A stretch of 64,000 nucleotides of DNA from Candidatus Chlorobium antarcticum. GTDB lineage: Bacteria > Bacteroidota > Chlorobiia > Chlorobiales > Chlorobiaceae. The notes under the pieces were generated by a model. That model had not been told where the DNA came from, made no database searches, and saw only the letters and a program-made list of their open reading frames with translations. Every line of letters starts with the position of its first letter. Within the stretch, counting starts at the first letter, position 1. Of this stretch, positions 44,681 through 54,391 are shown one piece after another. Location of the stretch: the NCBI GenBank assembly GCA_030765725.1, contig JAVCDF010000005.1:62001-126000 (forward strand), written 5' to 3'. A program made the translations under genes and the position numbers.

Positions 44681-45148
44681 TTAGCGGCCACCCACCACAA
44701 TAAAGCGCGCGATCCGTTCACCCATACTGTCATAGAGTGTCAAGCTCCGGCCCGACACCGACCAGCTCGCTGTCCTCCGCAAAGCCTGAAGAAACGCCCG
44801 TTCACGCACCATAAGCTTCTTCGTGCAGGCCATACGGGTTATCGACAGTGAAGAGAAGCTGAGCCTGTCGTCCTGTTGAGAAAAACCGCCCGAAAGGTTA
44901 TTGCACCCCGTCGCCCCTCTTATACGGCCGCTTCGGTGCATCACAAGAGAAACATCAAGCCTCTGGCCCGGAAGAAACTCCACCCTGTGTCCATCCACTT
45001 CAACTGCCCTCCACACCGTATTCATCAACTTTGCAACCGACTCGGGAGATCCCGCCTGACGGGCGCATCCCACAAAAAGCAGCATGGCTATAACCCCTGC
45101 GAGCAACGGCAGGCGGCCAAAAAAACTCCCATATCGCTCTCTTCTCAT
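44681..45148 (-). CDS. META/HslJ-domain lipoprotein
   Basis: A 155-residue lipoprotein from the ATG at 45146-45148, with a signal peptide (LLAGVIAMLLFVGC, lipobox near residue 28) and a META domain (MNTVWRAVEVDGHRVEF, then GCNNLSGGFSQQDDRLSFS and ITRMACTKKLMVRERAFL). HslJ and relatives are outer-membrane-associated proteins linked to heat shock and novobiocin resistance in E. coli. A start 10 codons earlier (45178) is also open, but the ribosome binding site GGGAG fits the chosen one better. The gene ends 15 bases before the leuA promoter candidate, on the same strand. Confidence 0.8.
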   Translation of the reverse strand: MRRERYGSFFGRLPLLAGVIAMLLFVGCARQAGSPESVAKLMNTVWRAVEVDGHRVEFLPGQRLDVSLVMHRSGRIRGATGCNNLSGGFSQQDDRLSFSSLSITRMACTKKLMVRERAFLQALRRTASWSVSGRSLTLYDSMGERIARFIVVGGR

Positions 45149-45310
45149 AATCACGAAACTCCCATCTTTTCCATTCATAAAATCGTATTGAGCAGCATAT
45201 CCATATCAACACCTCGCAGTATCATTCGTACCATAGATATGGTAACACCTAAAAGGCAGAGATTCAAACCGAAAAGAGAAGAGAGAAGAGAGAAAAACAT
45301 GATGAGCTCC

Positions 45311-45338
45311 TTGGAAATAAAAAAAACAGATGTATATT
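45311..45338 (+). promoter_or_regulatory. Promoter candidate for tRNA-Asn
   Basis: TTGGAA (45311-45316) and TATATT (45333-45338) are separated by 16 bases, and the -10 is preceded by TG (an extended -10 form, TGTATATT). The start would be near 45345, about 43 bases before the mature tRNA end. Confidence 0.55.
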
Positions 45339-45387
45339 TATCACCCATCTCCAAAAAAGGGGCCACAGAAAGGAGAGGGGATCGCAT

Positions 45388-45462
45388 TCCGCGATAGCTC
45401 AATGGTAGAGCATGCGGCTGTTAACCGCAGGGTTGTAAGTTCGAGTCTTACTCGCGGAGCCA
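45388..45462 (+). tRNA. tRNA-Asn (anticodon GTT), CCA encoded
   Basis: The acceptor arm TCCGCGA (45388-45394) pairs with TCGCGGA (45452-45458), followed by G and an encoded CCA (45460-45462). The D-arm is AGCTCAATGGTAGAGC, the anticodon stem TGCGG/CCGCA with loop CTGTTAA gives GTT, and the T-loop is TTCGAGT. It is a single-gene unit with its own promoter candidate and terminator. Unlike tRNA-Gly above, it carries CCA in the gene. Confidence 0.96.
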
Positions 45463-45465
45463 GGC

Positions 45466-45502
45466 AAAAAAGCAGAAGACCCAGTGGTTCTTCTGCTTTT
45501 TT
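45466..45502 (+). terminator. Terminator after tRNA-Asn
   Basis: AAAAAAGCAGAAGA (45466-45479) pairs perfectly over 14 bases with TCTTCTGCTTTTTT (45489-45502) around a 9-base loop, and the 3' arm itself ends in six T. It starts 3 bases after the CCA end. Confidence 0.92.
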
Positions 45503-45609
45503 CAGTTTGATTCAACCCCGTAAACCCCCTTCAGGAGCGGGCGGGAACATCTTTTCGTTTTGCCTGAATATTTTGTACATTGATTTTCTTTTACTGAAAA
45601 GAGAGCGAT

Positions 45610-46146
45610 ATGCAGACCGGAAACGCACTGATAGAAATCCGCACAGCAGCCATCACCGAAGGCTCGTGCGCATTTAATTTTACCTGTCGGGCCGAAGATT
45701 TCAACGACCCGAAACTGACTGAATCTGGTTTCACCGATGAAATCAGGATCAGGGCGGTTACAAAAAAAACCGGCAACGAGCTGATGCTGGCCATAACAAC
45801 CGAGGCCACAGGCGAAATCCCCTGCGACATATGCCTTGCTCCGGTAAAAGTCAGCATGAACGGCTCCTGGCGCATATACTGCAATACCGACGGGATCGCC
45901 CGGGACGAAGATGCCGAAGAAACAGCGCGTGAAGAGTACAGACTGCTCGACCGCACAGCCGTCAGCATAGACCTTACGGGAGATGTCCGCGAAACGCTGC
46001 TGCTGTCGGTACCAATGAAGGTGACCTGCACCGCAAACCCCGACTGCAAGCTCTACACCGGGTCGGAACAGGAAGGACAGGAAGAAAAAGGAAGTACAAG
46101 TCCTTGGCGCGAAAGCCTGGCGAAACTGAAAAAGAACTATCGTTAA
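45610..46146 (+). CDS. YceD family protein (DUF177)
   Basis: A 178-residue protein of the YceD/DUF177 family, conserved upstream of rpmF in many bacteria and linked in plants and E. coli to 23S rRNA processing or accumulation. The Cys pair IPCDICLAPV near residue 76 and the final DCKLY are family features; the latter may be part of a metal or RNA site. Start ATG at 45610. The gene order yceD-rpmF-plsX-fab matches E. coli and many others. Confidence 0.9.
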   Translation: MQTGNALIEIRTAAITEGSCAFNFTCRAEDFNDPKLTESGFTDEIRIRAVTKKTGNELMLAITTEATGEIPCDICLAPVKVSMNGSWRIYCNTDGIARDEDAEETAREEYRLLDRTAVSIDLTGDVRETLLLSVPMKVTCTANPDCKLYTGSEQEGQEEKGSTSPWRESLAKLKKNYR

Positions 46147-46174
46147 CTGACACATATAACTCAAGAAGACTACC

Positions 46175-46366
46175 ATGGCACATCCGAAAGCCAAAGTATC
46201 CAAATCCAGAAGGGACAAACGGCGGGCCCAGTTCAACGCGCGCACCAAAGCGGCAACCACCGTCAACTGCCCCAACTGTGGTGAACCGACCCTTCCCCAC
46301 CGTGCATGCCGTCACTGCGGCCACTACCGCGGAAGAGCCGTTGTTGCCAAAGCTGCGAACAGCTGA
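46175..46366 (+). CDS. rpmF: 50S ribosomal protein L32 (zinc form)
   Basis: A 63-residue L32 with a four-Cys zinc ribbon: CPNCGEP and CRHCGHYRG. The start [18 protein letters not shown] is typical. It lies 28 bases after yceD and 26 bases before plsX. Retaining the Cys form ties L32 to zinc supply; I saw no Cys-free paralogue in the window. Confidence 0.96.
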   Translation: MAHPKAKVSKSRRDKRRAQFNARTKAATTVNCPNCGEPTLPHRACRHCGHYRGRAVVAKAANS

Positions 46367-46392
46367 GAGAAACCATTATAGACCACCCCACA

Positions 46393-47421
46393 ATGCTGAC
46401 CATTGCTGTTGATGCCATGGGCGGAGACAACGCCCCGGCATGCGTCATAGAGGGAACAATCCAGGCCTTGAAAGAGAGCGGCAACAAATTCGAAGTCGTT
46501 CTTATCGGACAGTCGGACATTGTCGAACCAATGCTTGCGAAGGAGAATGCGGAGGGACTGAACCTCAGGTTCATACATGCTCCCGAAGTGGTCACCATGG
46601 ACGATGTGCCCGCCACAGCCGTCAAAACAAAACAGAACTCATCGCTGGTCAGAGGTCTGCATCTCTGCAAAACCAAAGAGGCCGACGCATTTGTCAGCGC
46701 AGGCAACACCGGCGCCCAGATGGCCGCGTCCCTTTTTGTGCTGGGCAGGCTGCCCGGCGTGCTCCGCCCCACCATTTACGCCTATTTCCCAAGACTTCAG
46801 GAAGAAGGGCTCACAAACATTGTTGATGTTGGAGCAAATGTTGACTGCAAGCCGGAAAACCTCCTGCAGTTCGCAGAAATGCTTTCCATATACCAAAAGT
46901 ATGCTGCCGGCATTGGAAAACCGCAGGTCGGACTTCTCAATATCGGTGAAGAGGAAGGGAAAGGATCCGACACCCTCAAACAGGCATACAGCCTTCTCAA
47001 AGAGGCCAACACTCAGGGAAAAATCAACTTCCTTGGAAACATTGAAGGGCACGACATCCTCAAAGGCCGAGCCACCATCGTGGTCTGCGACGGCCTTGTA
47101 GGCAACACCATCCTCAAATTCGGCGAAAGCATCCCTGAATTTCTGGGCACCCTCTTCAAGCAAGCCCTTGGAAGCACAGTCGCTTCGGGTGGAATGGACG
47201 AAAAAAACGCTGCCGTCACAGCCGCTATGTTCAAAGGAATGTTCAAATCCTTTGATGTTGAAGAAGTCGGCGGAGTCCCTTTCCTCGGTGTTGACGGCAT
47301 CTCCATTGTCGGCCACGGCCGTTCATCATCACGGGCCATCAAGAACATGATCTTCATGGCCGAACACATGATTGAGAGAAAAGTTAACCAGCATATAGCC
47401 GAAGTACTTTCCGGACAGTAA
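46393..47421 (+). CDS. plsX: Phosphate acyltransferase PlsX
   Basis: Makes acyl phosphate from acyl-ACP, the first step of phospholipid synthesis by the PlsX/PlsY route. The 342 residues start [21 protein letters not shown], the family hallmark, with later [19 protein letters not shown]. The ATG at 46393 is chosen by homology; an earlier open frame overlaps rpmF. It precedes fabH by 95 bases. Confidence 0.95.
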   Translation: MLTIAVDAMGGDNAPACVIEGTIQALKESGNKFEVVLIGQSDIVEPMLAKENAEGLNLRFIHAPEVVTMDDVPATAVKTKQNSSLVRGLHLCKTKEADAFVSAGNTGAQMAASLFVLGRLPGVLRPTIYAYFPRLQEEGLTNIVDVGANVDCKPENLLQFAEMLSIYQKYAAGIGKPQVGLLNIGEEEGKGSDTLKQAYSLLKEANTQGKINFLGNIEGHDILKGRATIVVCDGLVGNTILKFGESIPEFLGTLFKQALGSTVASGGMDEKNAAVTAAMFKGMFKSFDVEEVGGVPFLGVDGISIVGHGRSSSRAIKNMIFMAEHMIERKVNQHIAEVLSGQ

Positions 47422-47516
47422 GCGCGCACCCAAGCCCATCAACACTCTGCAGAAAAAGGCCGGGCCTCCGCTGCAGGGCAACCTTTCAAGCCGTCAGAAA
47501 CAACCACACCCGACAG

Positions 47517-48506
47517 ATGAACGCTGCAATTACGGCAACAGCCAAATATCTCCCAGAAGACATACTCAGCAACCTCGACCTCGAGCGCATGCTCGACACC
47601 AACGACGAGTGGATCCGCTCAAGAACAGGCATCAGCGAGCGCCGCATTCTCCGCGACCCGGAAAAAGCAACATCCTACATCTGCGGCGAAGTAGCGCGGC
47701 AGCTGCTTGAAAAAAGAGGCATCGGAGCGAATGAGATCGATCTCATCATTGTTGCCACCATGACCCCCGACATGCTCTTTCCCTCAACCGCATGCCTTGT
47801 GCAGGACATCATTGGAGCCAGAAACGCATGGGCCTTCGACCTTAACGCAGCCTGCTCGGGATTCCTCTTCGCACTCAACACAGCATCCCGCTTCATCGAG
47901 TCGGGCGCACATAAAAAAGTCATGGTCATCGGGGCCGACAAAATGTCGTCCATCATCGACTACACCGACCGTTCAACAGCCATTCTCTTTGGGGACGGCG
48001 GAGGCGGCGTCATTCTTGAGCCAGCCGAAAAAGAAGGTTTCGGAATTCTCGACACCCGCATGTACTCCGACGGTACCAACGGCAAAGACCACCTGCTCAT
48101 GAAAGGCGGCGGCAGCCGTCATCCTGCAACCCACCAAACCGTTGACGACCACCTGCACTACATTTACCAGGACGGCCGCATGGTATTCAAATCGGCAGTC
48201 ACCTCCATGGCCAATGTCGCCGTTGAAATCATGGAGCGCAACGGTCTGACCGCGGAGAATGTTTCATGGCTTGTGCCGCATCAGGCAAACCAGCGAATCA
48301 TAAGCGCAACAGCCGAGCGAATGGGCATCAGCAGCGACAAGTTCATCTCCAATGTTGCCCGCTACGGCAACACCACAGCAGGCACCATACCAATCTGCCT
48401 TGCCGAACTCGATGAGGAAAACAAGCTGCACCCGGGCTCGAACCTTGTGCTCTGCAGCTTCGGAGCAGGCTACACATGGGGTGGCGTCTATGTCAAGTGG
48501 CAGTAA
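47517..48506 (+). CDS. fabH: 3-Oxoacyl-ACP synthase III
   Basis: Starts fatty acid synthesis by condensing acetyl-CoA with malonyl-ACP. The 329 residues show the triad: nucleophile Cys in [13 protein letters not shown], His in [10 protein letters not shown] and Asn in [11 protein letters not shown]. Start ATG at 47517. The 41-base gap to fabD contains no recognised signal. Confidence 0.95.
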   Translation: MNAAITATAKYLPEDILSNLDLERMLDTNDEWIRSRTGISERRILRDPEKATSYICGEVARQLLEKRGIGANEIDLIIVATMTPDMLFPSTACLVQDIIGARNAWAFDLNAACSGFLFALNTASRFIESGAHKKVMVIGADKMSSIIDYTDRSTAILFGDGGGGVILEPAEKEGFGILDTRMYSDGTNGKDHLLMKGGGSRHPATHQTVDDHLHYIYQDGRMVFKSAVTSMANVAVEIMERNGLTAENVSWLVPHQANQRIISATAERMGISSDKFISNVARYGNTTAGTIPICLAELDEENKLHPGSNLVLCSFGAGYTWGGVYVKWQ

Positions 48507-48547
48507 CGGCCACCATTGCGAACAACACACTTGAACCACTGATTTTC

Positions 48548-49468
48548 ATGAAGGCATTTGTTTTTCCCGGACAGGGCTCACAATACTGCGGCATGGGCCG
48601 CGACCTCTACGACAGCTTTCCATTTGCCCGCGACCTGATGGAGCAGGCAAATGAACTGCTCGGCTACCGCATTACCGATGTTATGTTCTCCGGCACTGAA
48701 GAGGAGCTTCGCCAGACCAACCGGACCCAGCCCGCCATATTTCTCCACAGCATGGTTGCAGCCGCACTGATTGAAGGCAATGGGAGCAGTGGCGCCGCAA
48801 TGGCCGCAGGCCACAGCCTTGGCGAATACAGCGCCCTCTGCTTTGCAGGAGCCATAAGCTTTGCCGATGCCCTCCGCATTGTAGCCCGCCGCGGCGAACT
48901 GATGCAGAACGCCGGAAAGGAAAATCCCGGAACAATGGCAGCAATCATCGGCATGGCCGACAGCGAACTTGAAGGGCTTCTCGCTGAAGCCGCTGCTGAG
49001 GGAATCGTACAGGCCGCCAACTTCAATTCGCCCGGCCAGATTGTCATTTCCGGCGACATTCCAGCCGTCAAAAAAGCTGTCGGACTCGCCCCATCCAAAG
49101 GCGCTCGAATGGCCAAAGAGCTTGTGGTATCAGGAGCGTTTCACTCGCCCCTCATGCGGCCGGCAGAAGCCGAGCTTGCCAAAGCACTTGAGCAGGTTGA
49201 GTTTCGCGACGCCTCAATTCCCGTCTGCATGAACGCCGTAGCAGGATTGGTAACCGATGCAGCCGAAATCAGAAAAAATCTGATACTGCAGCTCACAAGC
49301 TCCGTACTCTGGACTCAGTCCATTGAAGCCATGGCAGAGGCTGGCGTAAGCGAATTCGTTGAAGTTGGGCCGCAGAAAGTACTGCAGGGCCTCATCAAAC
49401 GCATCAGCCGAAGCTCAACCCTCTCGGGCGTCGACACAGCCGAAAGCGTACGGAACATTCTCTCTTAA
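48548..49468 (+). CDS. fabD: Malonyl-CoA:ACP transacylase
   Basis: Loads malonyl onto ACP. The 306 residues start [17 protein letters not shown] and hold the active-site Ser in [10 protein letters not shown] and the conserved His in [10 protein letters not shown]. The ATG at 48548 is chosen by homology; the open frame extends 24 codons upstream and would overlap fabH. It lies 18 bases before fabG. Confidence 0.95.
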   Translation: MKAFVFPGQGSQYCGMGRDLYDSFPFARDLMEQANELLGYRITDVMFSGTEEELRQTNRTQPAIFLHSMVAAALIEGNGSSGAAMAAGHSLGEYSALCFAGAISFADALRIVARRGELMQNAGKENPGTMAAIIGMADSELEGLLAEAAAEGIVQAANFNSPGQIVISGDIPAVKKAVGLAPSKGARMAKELVVSGAFHSPLMRPAEAELAKALEQVEFRDASIPVCMNAVAGLVTDAAEIRKNLILQLTSSVLWTQSIEAMAEAGVSEFVEVGPQKVLQGLIKRISRSSTLSGVDTAESVRNILS

Positions 49469-49486
49469 CAACTAACGACACCAGCC

Positions 49487-50224
49487 ATGTTTGAAGGAAA
49501 AATAGCAGTCATTACCGGAGCCGCCCGTGGAATCGGGCAGGCAATCGCCTGGAACCTCGCCAAGGAAGGGGCCGACATCGTCCTCTGCGACATAAAGGAA
49601 GAGTGGCTTGCCGAAACCGCAGAAGGGATCAAAAAAGCCGGACGGAAAGTCTGGTGCTTTGAGCTCAATGTTACCGATACGGACGCTGTCCAGAAAGCAT
49701 TCACAGATATTGCCGACACAACAGGACGGATAGACATTCTCGTCAACAATGCAGGCATCACCCGCGACGGTCTTCTCATGCGAATGAGCGAAGAGGACTG
49801 GGACGCAGTACTCAGCGTCAACCTGAAAGGCACCTTTGCCTGCACCAAAGCGGTCAGCCGCATCATGATGAAGCAGCGCTCCGGCTCCATTGTCAACATT
49901 GCCTCCATCATCGGCCTCATGGGCAACGCAGGACAGGCCAACTACGCAGCATCAAAAGGCGGCGTCATCTCCTTCACCAAATCGGTAGCAAAGGAACTCG
50001 CATCCCGCAATATTCGCGTCAACGCTGTTGCCCCTGGCTTCATCTCCTCAAAAATGACCGACGCACTGTCTGAAGATGTCCGCCAGAAAATGCTTGAAGC
50101 CATTCCGCTCAGCCGTTTCGGTTCCCCCAACGATGTAGCCGATGTTGTCTCGTTCCTTGCCGGCGACCGTTCAGCCTACATCACCGGTGAAGTCATCAAC
50201 ATCAGCGGCGGCATGGTCATGTAA
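49487..50224 (+). CDS. fabG: 3-Oxoacyl-ACP reductase
   Basis: NADPH-dependent reductase of the elongation cycle. The 245 residues show [15 protein letters not shown] (cofactor loop, with the Rossmann pattern GXXXGXG), [12 protein letters not shown] and the Ser-Tyr-Lys triad ([20 protein letters not shown]). Start ATG at 49487. A promoter candidate for acpP lies 11 bases after the stop. Confidence 0.96.
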   Translation: MFEGKIAVITGAARGIGQAIAWNLAKEGADIVLCDIKEEWLAETAEGIKKAGRKVWCFELNVTDTDAVQKAFTDIADTTGRIDILVNNAGITRDGLLMRMSEEDWDAVLSVNLKGTFACTKAVSRIMMKQRSGSIVNIASIIGLMGNAGQANYAASKGGVISFTKSVAKELASRNIRVNAVAPGFISSKMTDALSEDVRQKMLEAIPLSRFGSPNDVADVVSFLAGDRSAYITGEVINISGGMVM

Positions 50225-50235
50225 GAAGCGGTAGT

Positions 50236-50263
50236 TTGAGCAGGCTTTTTTTCTTTGTATATT
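50236..50263 (+). promoter_or_regulatory. Promoter candidate for acpP
   Basis: TTGAGC (50236-50241) and TATATT (50258-50263) are separated by 16 bases; the -10 is preceded by TG. The start near 50270 gives a 50-base leader before acpP. A separate promoter would let acyl carrier protein be made in excess over the enzymes, as in E. coli. Confidence 0.55.
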
Positions 50264-50320
50264 GCACGACATTTTTTTATTCGCCTTTTTCAACACAACA
50301 ACCAACAACGGAGAAACACC

Positions 50321-50557
50321 ATGACGGAAGCAGAAATCAAAGATAAGGTATACGACATTATCGTCAGCAAAATGGGCGTCAACAAAGACCAGATCAAACC
50401 GGAATCCAAATTTTCCGATGACCTCGGCGCCGATTCGCTCGACACCGTTGAGCTGATCATGGAGCTCGAGAACGACTTTGATGTACAGATCCCCGACGAA
50501 GATGCCGAAAAAATCGGCACCGTTCAGCAGGCAATCGACTACATCCTCAAAAAGTAA
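50321..50557 (+). CDS. acpP: Acyl carrier protein
   Basis: A 78-residue acidic carrier with the phosphopantetheine site [15 protein letters not shown] (Ser in DSL near residue 37). The ATG at 50321 follows GGAG by 7 bases and gives the standard [12 protein letters not shown]; the open frame extends 22 codons upstream. Ends with AIDYILKK. It lies between fabG and fabF, the common order. Confidence 0.97.
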   Translation: MTEAEIKDKVYDIIVSKMGVNKDQIKPESKFSDDLGADSLDTVELIMELENDFDVQIPDEDAEKIGTVQQAIDYILKK

Positions 50558-50682
50558 CCTCCCCCCGGGAAGGAAAACTTTTTTCCGTATTACGGATCAG
50601 ATACAGAGCGGTTGCGGGTACATTTCAGTGAGCCTGCGGCCGACTTCTGCTGTTACTTCAAGCAAACGCCAAATTTCCACAG

Positions 50683-51936
50683 ATGGGTCAAGAACAGACA
50701 AGGATTGTCGTTACCGGCATCGGGGCACTTACCCCCATAGGTCACAGCAAAGAAGCGTTCTGGGACGCGCTGAACAAAGGAACGAGCGGCGCAGCGCCAA
50801 TCACATACTTTGACAGCACCGATTTCGCAACAACCTTTGCATGCGAGCTCAAAAACTTCTCGATCGAAGACTATATCGAGAAGAGAACAGCGGACCGCAT
50901 GGACCCCTTCTGCCAGTATGCTATTGTTTCATCCGACGCGGCCCTGAAAGACTCAGGCCTCGACCTTGAAGCAATCGACCCACTCCGAATCGGCGTTGTC
51001 CACGGCTCCGGAATCGGCGGCATGACCATTTACGACCAGCAGTTCCGTCAGTACCTGAACCGAGGTCCACGACGCATCAGTCCGTTCTTCATTCCCATGC
51101 TCATCCCCGACATTGCAGCCGGGCAGATTTCCATGCGTCACGGACTCATGGGACCCAACTATGCAACGGCATCAGCATGCGCAACATCACTCCACGCAAT
51201 CATGGACGCTTTCATGCTCATACGATGCGGCATGGCCGACTACATGGTATGCGGCGGATCGGAAGCCCCGATCACCCCGATGAGCGTTGGAGGATTCAAC
51301 TCCGCAAGGGCACTCTCAACAGCCAACGGCAACCCGTCGAAGGCATCACGCCCCTACGACCGCGACCGCGACGGATTCGTCATGGGCGAGGGCGCAGGCA
51401 GCCTGATTCTTGAAAGCCTTGAAACAGCCAAAGCCCGCGGTGCCAAAATATATGGCGAACTGGTTGGTATTGGCGCCACAGCTGACGCACACCACCTTAC
51501 AGCACCCCACCCGGAAGGAAAAGGCGCAATGAACGCCATGAAAACGGCGCTCTCCATTGCAGGAATTACACCGGAAGACATTGACTATATCAATACCCAC
51601 GGCACCGCCACCCCTCTGGGCGACATTGCTGAAATTACCGCCATCAAGAATGTATTCGGTGACCATGCAAAGAAACTCAGCGTCAGCTCAACAAAATCAA
51701 TGACAGGCCATCTCCTTGGGGCAGCCGGTGTTGTTGAGTCAATTGTCTGCCTGCTTGCAATGCAGAATCAGACAGTACCTCCAACCATCAACAACGACAA
51801 TCTCGACCCCCTGATTGACTTGGACATTACTCCCAACGAACCCCGCAAGCGCAAAATCGAATACGCGCTGAACAACGGATTCGGATTCGGCGGACATAAC
51901 GCTTCACTGATATTCCGCAACGGCTCGTCACTCTGA
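50683..51936 (+). CDS. fabF: 3-Oxoacyl-ACP synthase II
   Basis: Elongating condensing enzyme. The 417 residues show the Cys-His-His triad: [30 protein letters not shown] and [15 protein letters not shown], plus [12 protein letters not shown] near the C-terminus. Start ATG at 50683. The 125-base gap after acpP holds no clear terminator, so it may be read from the acpP promoter. A KAS I (fabB) copy is not in the window. Confidence 0.96.
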   Translation: MGQEQTRIVVTGIGALTPIGHSKEAFWDALNKGTSGAAPITYFDSTDFATTFACELKNFSIEDYIEKRTADRMDPFCQYAIVSSDAALKDSGLDLEAIDPLRIGVVHGSGIGGMTIYDQQFRQYLNRGPRRISPFFIPMLIPDIAAGQISMRHGLMGPNYATASACATSLHAIMDAFMLIRCGMADYMVCGGSEAPITPMSVGGFNSARALSTANGNPSKASRPYDRDRDGFVMGEGAGSLILESLETAKARGAKIYGELVGIGATADAHHLTAPHPEGKGAMNAMKTALSIAGITPEDIDYINTHGTATPLGDIAEITAIKNVFGDHAKKLSVSSTKSMTGHLLGAAGVVESIVCLLAMQNQTVPPTINNDNLDPLIDLDITPNEPRKRKIEYALNNGFGFGGHNASLIFRNGSSL

Positions 51937-51958
51937 AACTCTCCCCCTTCTTTTGCGA

Positions 51959-52738
51959 ATGGAGCAGCTTTGGCAAAAAATCTCGGCACTCCCCATTTTC
52001 AGCACTGAACTGAAAACAGGGAGTGCGCTGAGAGCCACACCGGAATCAATTGAATTCGTCAGCAGGCTTCTCGGCAGAAAACCCGGCAGCATAAGCCTCT
52101 ACACTACGGCCCTGACCCATCGCTCCGCCATACACGACCCTGCAATGCCCCTCAACACCCACTCAAACCAGCGCCTGGAATTTCTCGGCGACGCAATCTT
52201 AGGTCTTGTCATCACCGACTACCTCTTCCGCGAACTGCCCGAAAGCCCCGAAGGAGAGCTCTCAAACACTCGTGCCAAAATTGTCAACCGAAAATCCCTT
52301 GCAGGATTTGCCAGAAGCATCAATATCGGCGACCACCTCATACTTGGTGAAAGCGCCGACCACACAAAAATCAGAACAAGCGAATCAACCCTTGCCGACG
52401 CCTTTGAAGCATTCATCGGAGCCATCTGGCTCGACAGGGGCATTAGCGCGGCAACTGCATTCATCAACGAGCATGTTATTGAGCACCGCCGCTTCAACAC
52501 CATGATAACAGCCGAGCACAACCACAAAAGCCGACTGATAGAGCACACCCAGGCACTTCATCTTCCAGCCCCTCGATACATTATCATATCGGAAGAGGGC
52601 GCCGAACATGAAAAACGCTTCACCGTCGAGGTCAGCTGTGATGGAAAGGTTCTGGGCAAAGGAACCGCGCCCAGGAAAAAAGAAGCCGAACAGCACGCCG
52701 CAGCTGAAGCCATGCACAAACTTGAAAGCACTTCCTGA
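51959..52738 (+). CDS. rnc: Ribonuclease III
   Basis: Cleaves double-stranded RNA in rRNA and mRNA maturation. The 259 residues have the catalytic signature QRLEFLGDAILGLVI and the DAFEAFIGAIWLD block (second metal site), followed by a C-terminal double-stranded RNA binding domain (HTQALHLPAPRYIIIS to KKEAEQHAAAEAM). ATG at 51959 is preferred to a TTG six bases earlier. It lies 22 bases after fabF. Confidence 0.95.
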   Translation: MEQLWQKISALPIFSTELKTGSALRATPESIEFVSRLLGRKPGSISLYTTALTHRSAIHDPAMPLNTHSNQRLEFLGDAILGLVITDYLFRELPESPEGELSNTRAKIVNRKSLAGFARSINIGDHLILGESADHTKIRTSESTLADAFEAFIGAIWLDRGISAATAFINEHVIEHRRFNTMITAEHNHKSRLIEHTQALHLPAPRYIIISEEGAEHEKRFTVEVSCDGKVLGKGTAPRKKEAEQHAAAEAMHKLESTS

Positions 52739-52849
52739 AGAAAAGAGCGGCTTTTTCACGGGATTATGTTGAGCATTTATCCCCGACAATCTATATTGAA
52801 AAAAGACACGAACCGCCAAAACCCTCACTTCGCATTTCCTCTCACCACC

Positions 52850-54307
52850 ATGAAAGAACAACTGATCAGCAACATCTCCCGGAAAGGACGAAAAGGCTTC
52901 TCTCTCCACTCGAACGACCTTCCCCGCACTCCGCACAGTCAGCTGATACCTGAAAAATTTCTCCGCCAGTCACCCGCAAAACTTCCCGAAGTACCCGAAA
53001 GCGAAGTGGTCCGTCATTTCATCAGGCTCTCCAACCTTAATTACCATGTCGACAAAGACATGTACCCGCTTGGAAGCTGCACCATGAAGTACAACCCGAA
53101 AATCAACGACGAAACCTGCTCTCTCGAAGGGTTCACAGCCCTGCACCCGATGCAGCCAGAAACATCCGTCCAGGGAGCCCTTCAGCTTATGCACGAACTC
53201 TCCGGAATGCTCGGAGAAATCACAGGAATGGCAGCCGTCACCCTGCAGCCCGCGGCCGGTGCACACGGAGAACTGACAGGCATACTCCTTATCAAAAAAT
53301 ATCACGAAGCTCAGCAAAGCAAACGCTCCACACTGCTTGTAGTCGATTCGGCCCACGGCACCAACCCTGCCTCCGCCACACTTGCCGGATACACGATTGT
53401 GTCGGTAAAAAGCAACGAAATCGGACGCACAGACCTCAACGACCTCAAGGAAAAACTCAACGGGGATGTTGCCGCACTGATGCTCACCAACCCCAACACC
53501 ATCGGCCTGTTTGAAAAAGAGATTGTTGCCATAGCCGACATGGTCCACAAAAACGGCAGCCTCCTTTACATGGACGGCGCCAACATGAACGCCCTGCTTG
53601 GCATAACCCGACCAGGCGACATGGGCTTTGATGTCGTCCACCTCAATCTTCACAAAACATTCTCGGCCCCTCACGGTGGCGGCGGACCCGGCAGCGGCCC
53701 GGTAGGAGTCAGCGAAAAACTCATTCCATACCTTCCCGTACCGGTCATCGAAAAAAAGAATACCCCCGAAGGAGCGAGGTATCACCTCACCAGCGAGCGC
53801 CCGGAAAGCATTGGCAGAATGATGAACTTCCAGGGAAACTTCGCCGTCCTCGTCAGGGCTTACACCTACATCCGCATGCTGGGCGGCGAAGGACTCCGAA
53901 GGGTATCGGAAAACGCAATCATCAACGCCAACTACCTGCTCAGCCTTCTGGACAGCGACTATAACCTTCCCTATCCCAAACCCGTACTGCATGAATTCTG
54001 TCTTTCCGGCGACAGGCAGAAAAAATCGCACGGAGTCAAAACACTCGACATTGCCAAACGGCTTCTCGATTACGGTTTTCATGCCCCAACCATCTACTTC
54101 CCTCTCATCGTCAGCGAAGCATTGATGATTGAGCCCACCGAAACCGAATCACGCGAAACACTCGACCGTTTTGCCGACGCCATGCTTCAGATAGCAAGAG
54201 AAGCGGAAGAGAGCCCGGAAACCGTGCTCGCCGCCCCCGAAACAACACCCGTCAAAAGGCTTGACGAAGCCATGGCCTCCCGGCAACTGAACATCTGCTG
54301 CCGCTAA
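52850..54307 (+). CDS. gcvPB: Glycine dehydrogenase (decarboxylating) subunit 2
   Basis: C-terminal half of the two-subunit P-protein of the glycine cleavage system. The 485 residues show the PLP Lys in [18 protein letters not shown], the glycine-rich block after it, and [12 protein letters not shown]. The ATG at 52850 is chosen by homology; an open frame of 28 codons lies upstream. gcvPA, gcvH and gcvT are not in the window. It lies 112 bases after rnc. Confidence 0.94.
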   Translation: MKEQLISNISRKGRKGFSLHSNDLPRTPHSQLIPEKFLRQSPAKLPEVPESEVVRHFIRLSNLNYHVDKDMYPLGSCTMKYNPKINDETCSLEGFTALHPMQPETSVQGALQLMHELSGMLGEITGMAAVTLQPAAGAHGELTGILLIKKYHEAQQSKRSTLLVVDSAHGTNPASATLAGYTIVSVKSNEIGRTDLNDLKEKLNGDVAALMLTNPNTIGLFEKEIVAIADMVHKNGSLLYMDGANMNALLGITRPGDMGFDVVHLNLHKTFSAPHGGGGPGSGPVGVSEKLIPYLPVPVIEKKNTPEGARYHLTSERPESIGRMMNFQGNFAVLVRAYTYIRMLGGEGLRRVSENAIINANYLLSLLDSDYNLPYPKPVLHEFCLSGDRQKKSHGVKTLDIAKRLLDYGFHAPTIYFPLIVSEALMIEPTETESRETLDRFADAMLQIAREAEESPETVLAAPETTPVKRLDEAMASRQLNICCR

Positions 54308-54391
54308 GGGAGGAACCCTGGCGCCAGCAGCACAGGCAAAGAGTATTGTCAACGATAACGAATCTCTGCCCGAAACCGTACCAGGCCCCGA

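Noticed and set aside
45175-45402. A 75-codon minus-strand frame with hydrophobic stretch upstream of the META gene
   Set aside because: It overlaps the tRNA-Asn 5' end and its promoter candidate and has no ribosome binding site or known domain.
52970-54082. A 370-codon minus-strand frame opposite gcvPB
   Set aside because: It is antisense to a well-supported enzyme and rich in Val, Phe and Gly without motifs.
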